Part shown: one piece after another, positions 55,645 to 64,000 of the stretch | How positions within the stretch are numbered: position 1 is the first letter of the stretch | Layout of the letters: each line of letters opens with the position of its first letter | The notes under the pieces: model-generated | The model's input: the letters and a program-made list of their open reading frames with translations, nothing else | Databases searched by the model: none | Told to the model about the DNA's origin: nothing | Position numbers and translations under genes: made by a program | Assembly: GCA_037903475.1 (NCBI GenBank) | Contig: JBAJFG010000591.1 | Location: 434,001-498,000 of the forward strand | From: Ancylostoma caninum | Lineage: Eukaryota; Nematoda; Chromadorea; Rhabditida; Ancylostomatidae | Length of the DNA: 64,000 bases | Direction: 5' to 3'

Positions 55645-57062
55645 CAGTGGTATCATAAATTTACGGGCACCCCAAAAATGAAGATATCTGCTCCCGCGGA
55701 CATCCTTGACAAAAATCGTTGTTACCATCGAATTCAGCGTGTCCGAAAACCCTGTTCCATCGCATTTCAATATGAAAAGTGGAATAATGCCTTTAATAAT
55801 ATAAATAATAGTGCCTTTAATTGTTTAGTCTCATCTTGCAGTGTATCATAATTATACGGGCACCATAGAAATCAGGATCTTGCACTACGGCTCCGACGTC
55901 GTAGTGCAAGATCCTGATTTCTATGGTTTGAATATGAGATCTGCCAAGCGAGAGAAGTCATAACAGTCACGTTTATTTCGTGAAACCATGCTTTCCTCAG
56001 ACGTTCTTTGTGTATGGCTGCATTGTTCTGCTGAAAAATGAGTGGTAATACGTTACTATGGTCCAGGTAAGGTAAGTATTGGACGTAGGTCATCTCCTTG
56101 TAGTCAAATGACTTCAATCGAGCTAGAATGAAGGCGAGACCGAGCACTTGTTCTCGACAGAAGCCGCTCAACACTATGCCTGTGCCAGCTCCGAAGTTCC
56201 TTTTGCTGTAGAGCTGCAGTAATCCTTCCAGTACTCGGCGTTTCCATCTGTTCCGTTCAAGGAGAACTTATTTACGTCAGAGAACATTACCTGACCACGT
56301 TTTCAAGTCCTTAGGTACCTCAGAAGAACTATGCGTACCTCTGACCTACCTGCTGCCCTGTTCACTCTGACAAACTGCAGCTGTACAAGCTTATAGGACC
56401 ACGTGAGCCTAGAAGCAAGTCGAAGACGACAACAGACGATGCTGCCATTACCTGTAGTCGTCATCTATACCGTTATTCCAGAGATAGGAGACGTTAATAG
56501 TCTCGAATTCCGTCGATAAATACCACGGCCTTCAGGACCATCCGTCTTTTCCAACGCTCTTCTAGCGGTAACTGCTCCCATATCTTGCCAGTTCTCTTAT
56601 TTGAACTGTAAGAGTATGGGTTTTGCACGAGGGTGTCGATGGTGCTTGAATTCGAGCGAACTTGTCCGGCGATCTTGCGACGACAGAGGCTCGCTTAGCA
56701 GAACGTCTTTATCTGCGTCTATTCCGCGTCAGAAAAATCCGATCCTCGTGGGACTGCAAGCCTAATTGACAAAGACTCGCTAGTACTCATTGCAAATTTG
56801 AGACAGGAATTCTGGAATGAATAGATGTTTTTATTAATTTTTTCACTGAAGGTGCCCGTATAATTGTGATACACTGCAGGGTGAGACGAAGCAATTAAGG
56901 ATGCCACGGAGCCCCTAATTTTTCCACTTTTCGAATTGAAATACAATGGAATAGGGTGTTTGAACACTCTGAATTCGATAGTGACAACGGTTTTTGTCAG
57001 GGGTGTCTGCGGGAGCAGATATCGTAATTTTTGGGGTGCCCGTATATTTATGATACGTACTG
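55645..57062 (-). mobile_element. Tc1/mariner-like element with about 220-bp inverted ends, dead transposase
   Basis: Outer ends CAGTGGTATCATAAATTTAC and, inverted, CAGTACGTATCATAAATATAC followed by TA. Each arm is about 220 bp and includes a second copy of the end-like motif (GTATCATAATTATACGGGCACC at 55846, inverse at 56852). The minus strand carries broken IS630/Tc1-type transposase: VMFSDVNKFSLNGTDG (about 56290-56240) and LIFQQNNAAIHKERLRKAWF (about 56045-55985). Confidence 0.82.
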
Positions 57063-57099
57063 TAGTGCCACGATGCGTCGGCCTTGAGCAGAGAACAAA

Positions 57100-57345
57100 G
57101 AGCGTCATGAAAGCATTATCGGTCAAAAATTCAGACACTCCGGGCAGGCCGGCGGGCTTTTCACGTATACCGGGCAGGCCCCGGCGTTTTGTTTTTGGAC
57201 GGAATTTCAGAACGAGCAAGCTGCCGGCCCATATTTTTGAAATTCGCGGTCATAAAGGGCAGGCCGCAATATACATAATTCGAATTTAGGGCAGGCCGGT
57301 TACTCACTACCAGGCAGGTCGCCGGCATATACCGGTCAGGCCGGA
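57100..57345. repeat. Clustered GGGCAGGCCGG-type repeats
   Basis: At least six copies of GGGCAGGCC or CAGGCCGG-like motifs spaced irregularly at 57141, 57173, 57257, 57291, 57320 and 57336. Composition is far more GC-rich than the surroundings. Confidence 0.65.
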
Positions 57346-57639
57346 CATCTAACACCTCGAAGACCCCGTAATGGGACAAAGGCAGAAAAATATAAGTAAC
57401 AAAAACTCACTCGTTTAGCTAACTTGTACCTTTGATATGTGATTTTTGAGTACGTGTTCCTGAAGCAATCGCAATTATTAAAATAGAAGACATTTTCCAA
57501 TGAGTATAGGATGCTACAGCTTGCGTTGAGTTAATTATTGAATTATGCACGCTTTGTTGCGTTAGGAGCGTGGCGGAACCTACGCGACAGTTTCGCACGG
57601 TCTGTACTCTACATTGCCGATACGCACATCATCCACCAG

Positions 57640-58560
57640 TTAACTCAGACAATTTCGGGGGCAAATCCCGTTGCGAACGAGCGGGGGGCGAGGGTCGGAA
57701 CGAGCGTTTGGGTGTTTCCGCCCGAGAAGTAGTTGCGTTCAGGCCGCTGTAGGGCCGCTGAAAGCGGGGCTTGCATTCCTATCCGCCCGAGTACTGTCCG
57801 CGTTCAGGCCGCCATGAGCCCGCGAACCACCTGGCGCTATCGCTCCTAATCCAGCGCCCAAGGCAGTATTCTCTACAATTACCTGTCGATTGTACGCCGG
57901 CACCGTGACAACCCCCGAGGATCGGTCACACCTCACGCACAGTCTCGGACTGATGAGTGCCGGGTTCGACGCCATAGCGGATCCACAGTGATCCACCGGA
58001 GCATAAAAACAAAATAAATACGCAATTTCACATCAGCAATACGAAAAGATGGCTGTTTGCAAGGTTCATCCATGGTTTCGTATTGCTAGCCTTCTTCTAT
58101 TACTGAGAGGATTCGAACCAACCTGACCATTCTTTATGAATGACAGAGTCCGCTGCTTTATCCACTAGGCCATCCATGCCGCTGATCTCTTCCAGACCGG
58201 TGTTGCCTTCATCCTTTATACGCCCATACTATCACCAATCAACCATTCCGACCGTGCCATTTCCTTATTGAGCCGAAATATGTAGTCGTTCAGGCCGCTT
58301 TTTGGAGATATTTGCCGGCGGTCAGTGGCCGCGAAAAGCGGGCCGATGCCCGATACTCTTCACATAGCGGGCCGAACCCCGACGGTGGTGCATTAGTCCG
58401 AATGACTCTGCGTTCATCCCGCGATTCGCCCGACAGCGCGTTTGGCCCGCAACATGCGTGGTTCCGCCCGCTGTTTGTCCGCTATTGGTCCTCGTTCAAA
58501 CGTTCCATCGAGGATTTGCCGGCGGTTGGAACGGGATTTGCCCCCGAAATTGTCTGAGAA
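57640..58560. repeat. GC-rich region of scattered TTCAGGCCGC / GCCCGCGA repeats
   Basis: Motifs GTTCAGGCCGC (57730, 57801, 58288), GCCCG(A/C)GAA and GCGGGCCGA recur on both strands. Frames across it change strand freely and resemble no family. On both sides GTTTGCCCGC-like pieces occur (57660-57720 versus 58510-58560, inverted), suggesting an element of about 900 bp with inverted ends. Confidence 0.45.
58105..58185 (-). other. tRNA-like sequence (pseudo-tRNA or SINE head)
   Basis: Read on the minus strand: A-box-like TGGCCTAGTGGATAAAGC and B box GGTTCGAATCC, with a CATTC/GAATG hairpin between them. The T stem pairs poorly and I could not form a full cloverleaf, so a functional tRNA is unlikely. 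Confidence 0.35.
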
Positions 58561-58850
58561 TTTGACGCGGAATGTACTTGTGTACATTTTAAGTGTAAGC
58601 TTTTATACCAGATGCGTGCGTCGGTCGCGCGTCAGAAGGAAGCGCCTGTTTCGGGGATCTTCTGTGAAAAGCGATCAGTGCGTAGTGCACATCGTAGGCT
58701 GGATTTCATGGAATGATAACCAAGCTAACCGACGAGGTGATTAGTTTCCGTATGGATTACATGATGCTAGGACGCGCAGACCACAAAAATTGGTTTGTTA
58801 GCCTGGTTTTGCTTGGTTCTCGTTTCATGAATTCTAGCCCTGTATGAAAA
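58561..58850. other. Spacer
   Basis: Nothing recognised. Confidence 0.4.
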
Positions 58851-58858
58851 CAACTATG

Positions 58859-59072
58859 GGGTAAAATGGAGTTGGGGGGGGGCCACTCGGTAAAAGTCGA
58901 TGATATGACCTGTCCTACACGTTCTGACTTGTTTGCATTACAGGTGACTACTGTACATTAAGAAAGCTAACAAGTCAGAGCGTTCTGGACGTGTCTGCTA
59001 ACGAGTCTGAACGTGCAGGACAGGTCATATTATCGACTTATACCAAGTGGCCCCCCCAACTCCATTTTACCC
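58859..59072. mobile_element. Small palindromic element with 8-bp target duplication
   Basis: Ends GGGTAAAATGGAGTTGGGGG and, inverted, CCCCCAACTCCATTTTACCC. Flanked by CAACTATG at 58851-58858 and 59073-59080. Subterminal AGTCGAT/ATATGACCTGTCC is also inverted. The 8-bp duplication suggests a hAT-mobilised MITE. A diverged half copy lies at 46812-46885. Confidence 0.88.
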
Positions 59073-59379
59073 CAACTATGTCTGATTTGCGTCTTTTTCA
59101 CGGCTACAACTCACCCTTCATCACATAGACGCGCGCGAGTTGAACGCACGCATCTAGTACAGATTGCCCTCCATCACAACGGATATCTGGTAAAAATCCG
59201 GGAACTGTCCTCATTAGCGGCCCCAAAAACGTTAGAAAATTTTCCCCGAAGCTGTGCCCAGTCTAGTTATTTGAAGCGCTGACCACGGATACCGTGTCCA
59301 TTTTGTACTCAAACGCCTGTTTTATCACGGTAGGTGTGCTGTAGATACGGTATCTCACAGCTCTGAACTTTCTGACCGC

Positions 59380-59520
59380 AGTGGATCTGCGGTACAGCAG
59401 AGGTGGTGAGTCGGTTTGCCATTGCGGGCATGTGCGGATCCACCTCTGATGTATTGCGGGTCCACCACGGGCATATGCGGATCCACCGCGGGCATGTGCG
59501 GGTCCACCGCGGGAACACGC
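59380..59520. repeat. Short tandem array, GCGGGTCCACC units (left block)
   Basis: Units of about 24-27 bp built from TGCGG(A/G)TCCACC.CGGGCATG. The frames on the minus strand (PAVDPHMP-like) are repeat artefacts. Confidence 0.8.
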
Positions 59521-59649
59521 ATTTTTAAGGGACTGATTACTTTCCTCGAAAAAGGTTCTGTCTCGAAGTACCTGTCGTGAGGAGGAGGGTGCAAATCCAC
59601 GACAGTCTTGCCACTTCATCCTACAAGCGTTTGTACATCACTGGGACCC

Positions 59650-59715
59650 ACGTACCTTCTCGAACTCTTGTTTCCAAGCCCGCACTCTTATCCACTCGGC
59701 CAAGCATGTATTGTG
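59650..59715 (-). other. tRNA-like sequence between two array blocks
   Basis: Minus strand: TGGCCGAGTGGATAAGAGTG (A-box-like), then AGTTCGAGAAG (degenerate B box). Not a functional tRNA on this evidence. Confidence 0.3.
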
Positions 59716-59749
59716 TGTGATGGTTTTGTTGGCATTCATGACCCAATCA

Positions 59750-59965
59750 GCTCTACTGCGGATCCACACCGGGCAAGCGCGGGTCCACCGTGTGGCATGT
59801 GCGGGTCCACTGCGGGTAGCCACTTTATTGCGGGTGCAGCGCGGGCATGTGCGGGTATAGTGCGAGAGTGACGTCACTCCCGGTTGTCCAACGCAGGCAC
59901 GTGCGGATTTATCGCAGGCAACCGCGGGTCCACCGTGATTGACCTCGTACCGCGGATCCACCATG
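59750..59965. repeat. Short tandem array, GCGGGTCCACC units (right block)
   Basis: Same unit family as 59380-59520, more diverged (GCGGATCCACACCGGGCAAG, GCGGGTCCACTGCGGG). Confidence 0.75.
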
Positions 59966-60096
59966 GGCAGAAATTTCAGAGAGAATCCTCTCAGACTCTG
60001 CGGTCTATGACCAGATCACGATTGGCTACATCATTTACACGCCATTGCCGTATTCTGGCGGTAGCCGACACTTTCACAGTAAAATGGCAAAAACTA

Positions 60097-61313
60097 CTCA
60101 GACACTCGAACCGTGCGAGCGCTCTGCAATGACCGTCCGAGCGCTCCTCGCCAGCGCGGGTGGTACGGTCTCAGATATGGAACCGTGCGAGCGCTCAGCA
60201 ATGACCGTCTCAGCGCTCCCCGTTAGCGCTTCTGGTACGTTCATTGAAGAGCGCTCGCACGGTCATTGCTGAGCGCTCGTACGGTTTTCCATGTTCCTCG
60301 AGTCACTGCTTTGGATCGGTCATGCACGAAACGAGAACTATTTGCGACTCGTGAAACACGGTAAATCCCATAAGCGCTCCCCCATCCGCTACAAGCGACC
60401 TGCAGAGACTACGGCCCACACTTGGCGTGCGCTCGGACGGTGCGAGAATGAATATGAATACATCTTACTCACTTTTCTTCTTTTTTTCTCTTATTTCTTC
60501 CAATTCCTCATAAAACCATTTCCCTCAAATGTCACAGCTCTATGACAGTGTGAAACGGATGAGCCATGAGCGAAATAACACAGGCTCGATCAGTCTGGTG
60601 TCAGAGGTCCGATAAGCTGAGACGTACCTCAGCCCATCATCACATCCGATGGTATCCAGGTAGGGAACCTTCACCTATATCGATGAGGGTAAGTCGGGTC
60701 CGGGACGTAGCCCCAGACTTAAAGATGGATTTAGCAAGATGCATTTTAAGTCTTGCAAAACAGGGTATACATATAGCGTGCAATTGTGGCTCGAATTCTT
60801 CTCTGAGCAAAATCACTCCGAGAATAGCCGCTGATATTTCCAGAGATAAGTTTTCCCAAAATCGGTGGGATTTTGCCACAATCAAAACGTAGAAATAAGG
60901 GTGTTATGTCCGATTGAAAAAAATAGATGTTGCGCAGATGACAGGGACTTAGAATGAAGTTCTGAGGAGAATCACGTATAATTCTTGATATTCTCGTTCA
61001 TTCCCAATTTATGGTCCCCAAGGTGAGAAGTTAAGTAAGAAGTAATAAAAGAAGGCAAATTCAATAGCAATGCAAAAACAGGTTACAACAGCACAAAGGG
61101 GACCATAAATTGAAAACCCATCTTCGTAGCTGCTGTCGTTGATTGGACTCAAAGCAGGCCTGTCCGATAAGCCGTCGCTCGCACTGTGAGAGTCTCCGCC
61201 CACAAAATTAGGTGCAGCGCTCGCACGGTGAGAGGCCTCGCCCATGAATTTAGGTGCAGCGCTCGCACGGTCAGCCCTGAATTTGGAGCGCTCGCACGGT
61301 TCGAGTGTCTGAG
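60097..61313. mobile_element. Inverted-repeat element with TA target and clustered GCGAGCGCT motifs
   Basis: Ends CTCAGACACTCGAACCGTGC and its inverse, each flanked by TA. Near both ends the motif CCGTGCGAGCGCT or its inverse recurs (60109, 60183, 60250-60285, 61190-61305). 1,217 bp. No transposase recognised. Shares the terminal CTCAGACA with the 16811 element. Confidence 0.8.
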
Positions 61314-62690
61314 TACGTGGTGGTTGTTTTGATCCACTGAACTGGCTGGCAAAAAGAGAGCAACGATGATGATATTGAAGGTGTGCCTCAGGAACACAGC
61401 GGGTATTAAGTGGTACGTGATACCATTGCTTCTGCCTCTCCTCCATCTCATAATCGTTCAAGCAATAAACTTTGAGCTTCCACCAATTCTTCCCGACTAA
61501 TAATCTCCGAATTGCACCGCCTGATTTCATTCGCTTCCATGATCTTTCTCTCTAGCGGTCTTTCGCGTTTGACAAATGAGCTTCGGTACAAAATGGATAC
61601 AGTATTCGTGTCCAGCAGCTCGAATAACCCGTTCACCCCTCCCCGGCAACGTTTCAGTGGAAAAATTTTTCTTGAAGTTTTTGAGACAACTGAGGTGGAA
61701 TATTGCCAAAACCCTAATTAGTGGCACTATAAAGAAGTATCTGTTTTACGAAGAGATTCTAGAACGGACCATTCGCTTTCAGTGACGAAACCCTCGAATT
61801 CCCAAGTTGGAGGGCAACAGTCCACAGTGCTCTTCTTCAAGCCAGACCTTTTTTTAACCGGATCAAACGATATTGAAGGTGTGCCCATCCAAATATCTTT
61901 TCTTGTAGTATCTTGCTCGCCTCTACCGCCTTGCCAATAAGGCGCAGCATAGTAGTTGTTGACGTCTTCTGCCCTAAATAAAATGACATGTTACATCAGT
62001 AACACAACGCTATACTCTCTACACTAATCGCTACTGGTTTTTCCTTTTTTTAAAATTCTAACGGACGTGCTTCTCGGGGTCGTGGTCACTCTTCGTGTTT
62101 GAGGACCGAAGGCGATTAAATGAAAAGTAAGCGGTCTTACCTAGGACTCTGTCAACCATCTTCATGTTTTTTTTTCTCATTTTTAGAGCGAGTAACTTGA
62201 AGACCTTATCACAAAATCGTCAGATTTTTTTTGCCAAAAGAATTTTCACCTTACAATCACAGAACTATCGGTGGGCTGATGCAACACCACCACTGCCAAC
62301 GTCTTTTCAAGAGCGGCACCGGAGCAATCAGAGGATCTCGAAGTCAATACGGCGAAAAATGAGTTCCTGCTCATCATCTTGTCCGATGCAAGGATATCTG
62401 AGCACCGCGATGGCTTCTCGTTCCACAAGCAGAGGCTGCTATGAAGAGCATTTTGCTGTGGCTGAATCCTCTTTCGGGCCACATAACGTCATCCATTGAG
62501 CGAGATCGTAAATGCTGGGCGAAGAAAACCGTTGATGGTGCTAGATCCTGTCAAATTCTCAATAAAAGCGACTTCCATATGTCATGTTGATGTGATAATG
62601 AGTATTTGAAGAATTCAATATTTGATGAAAGAAAAGAATTAATATAAGAAAGAATCTTCAGTACGCGCGGATCACAGCTACACACATTAC
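61314..62690. other. Spacer, nothing recognised
   Basis: About 1.4 kb with short frames only. No conserved domain or repeat partner in the window was noticed. Confidence 0.45.
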
Positions 62691-62697
62691 TCACTAC

Positions 62698-62872
62698 AAA
62701 AGCGCAGGAAGTTCCCCCTTTTGTGAACAATTCGGGATGACTATTGAGACATCTGCCACAAGGCAATGCATCTGCTGATATCGATCGCTGGCATCTATGT
62801 TTCCTTGTGGCAAATGTATCAACGGACATCCCGAATTCTCCACAAAAGAAGGGTCGCAGAAACAGGTTTCCA
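62698..62872. mobile_element. Foldback element
   Basis: CTTTTGTGAACAATTCGGGA and ACATCTGCCACAAGG at the left are matched inverted by CCTTGTGGCAAATGT and TCCCGAATTCTCCACAAAAG at the right. Imperfect palindrome of about 175 bp that explains the overlapping 116-residue minus-strand frame. Confidence 0.75.
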
Positions 62873-63328
62873 GCTATCTTGTGAGGAATCACGAATACCA
62901 TTGTGATTGCGTTATTGCATCCAGCGATGCCGATTCTTCTGGTGTTTGGAGTCCAAGATCAGTCCTGAGGTGAGCCAGTGTTTTTCAAGAAAGCAACCCA
63001 CGACGAAATACATGTTGTTTGGTTTTCAGGATTGCTCTCGGGGAGACAGGAGTTATTGAATGAAAGAAGCATCCCCACTTGATTTTCCTCACATAGTGAG
63101 AAATGTCGCGTTAAGTCAACGGGAAGGGTGTAGTGGACATTGATCCTCTAATCACGATGCTGAAAGGCACACTTTATTCACCCAGTAAATGCGCTCTGAT
63201 GGATATGTTAGCGCAGTTCGAATATAATGCTGCTCATTGAAAATTTATCCGCCGATATGTATGTGCATTTGTTTAACTGCAGAGTACCTTCATCCGGTCG
63301 ATCACTGTTTCCTTTTTTTCTCGCTATG

Positions 63329-63625
63329 TCGACCTCAAACTGGTGGGACTGGACGAATTTTCACAGGAACACGTAATCGTTGACGCTTTCGCTGAATCAG
63401 CCTATGCATGTAATTTTGCCTGAGTACGTAAAATTTCAAAGTTCGACAAGAAGAACCGCGGTACGCGATGACTTCCCTATTACTGGCGTCGCACATGGTG
63501 CGGCCTTCGCCGCGACATCATCGTCTCGCAAAGTAAGTATACACATACTTTTGACCACTCGTACATTCTGTCAAGCTGTGTTTATACTTTTTAGCAAAGC
63601 AGTGACGTCGCTGCTACGACCACGA
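63329..63625 (+). CDS. Weak candidate exons of an unknown gene
   Basis: No family recognised. Possible pieces: 63329-63365 (ATG, STSNWWDWTNF), 63366-63412 after a TTTCACAG acceptor (EHVIVDAFAESAYA) and about 63447-63532 ending before GTAAGT (VRDDFPITGVAHGAAFAATS). After a TTTTTAG acceptor at 63594 the joined frame would stop within a few codons. Splicing is not consistent throughout and the pieces may be chance. Confidence 0.2.
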
Positions 63626-64000
63626 AATGTGTGACGTACGGGTAGTGAAGCCGGTTGCGCCGTGCAATGCTTCTGAATATTACGTACTCACGCGAAATTA
63701 CACAAACGGCTTACCCTGGCCCAGCGTCAGCAGTTATGAGCTTTCATAAAGAGTCGTTTAGCATTTTAGGTTTTAGACCGAAACAAGAAGAAAAACAACG
63801 GAGCAACGCCTAAGTTGAGTTTGCAATGTTGATGAAACGGTCGCATCGCGTCTGCTAGCACGAGGCCTCTAAACAATTTGTTCGGGTGCGACGGTCGCGT
63901 CTCGACTAAATGTAAGCAAAGCTTTATGTAATGGTGCATGTATGACCTCATATAGCAACGTAATAGGATTTCTCAAGGCACAAGGAAATAAATGGAATGC
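63626..64000. other. Terminal stretch, nothing recognised
   Basis: No gene or bounded repeat seen up to the window end. Confidence 0.4.

Noticed and set aside
56719..57219. 166-residue minus-strand frame
   Set aside because: Crosses the inverted arm of the Tc-like element and the GGGCAGG repeats; no family similarity.
58105..58185. Functional tRNA gene
   Set aside because: A and B boxes present but T stem and anticodon arm do not pair acceptably by eye; kept only as tRNA-like.
61009..61530. 173-residue minus-strand frame
   Set aside because: Spans the GCGAGCGCT repeat arm of the 60097 element; serine/arginine repeats reflect the DNA motif.

Overview
This window looks like chromosomal DNA of a nematode, most likely a repeat-rich clade V (strongylid-type) parasite. 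That species guess is inference. The evidence is many small exons with TTTTCAG-type acceptors, compact introns mixed with kilobase introns full of small transposons, homologs of conserved animal genes, and abundant mariner/Tc, hAT, TTAA-target, RTE and CR1-like elements. No bacterial, organellar or viral region was seen.

The left half (1-33 kb) holds five recognisable conserved genes. (1) A BRWD/PHIP-type chromatin reader, plus strand, 62-13361, whose 5' end lies outside the window. (2) An HINFP-type C2H2 zinc-finger factor, plus strand, 15680-19147. (3) Mitochondrial ribosomal protein mS27, plus strand, 19496-25784. (4) The BORC lysosome-positioning subunit BORCS8, plus strand, 26410-27292. 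(5) The AAA+ ATPase RUVBL1/pontin, minus strand, 27846-33152, which converges on BORCS8. A weaker candidate gene of unknown function lies at 13991-15125. Genes 2-4 run head-to-tail with 348 and 625 bp between coding regions, and a clean acceptor lies just upstream of the BORCS8 start, so an operon is possible but unproven.

The right half (33-64 kb) contains no convincing host gene and is a transposon graveyard. It holds a decayed RTE-type retrotransposon (37.9-41.1 kb) and a CR1-like fragment split by a 1.5-kb hAT-type element with intact 8-bp target duplications. It also holds three decayed mariner copies, one carrying a nested hAT MITE, and a Tc-like element with about 220-bp inverted ends. 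Two copies of a tRNA-derived SINE, TTAA-flanked elements, several foldback elements and short tandem arrays fill much of the rest.

The recognised genes serve different housekeeping roles: chromatin reading, histone-gene transcription, mitochondrial translation, lysosome transport, and chromatin remodelling or snoRNP assembly. They share no obvious pathway. I did not find an undescribed multi-gene system. The most interesting material is the set of precisely bounded, mostly non-autonomous mobile elements and their nesting, plus an unusually degenerate second bromodomain in the BRWD gene.
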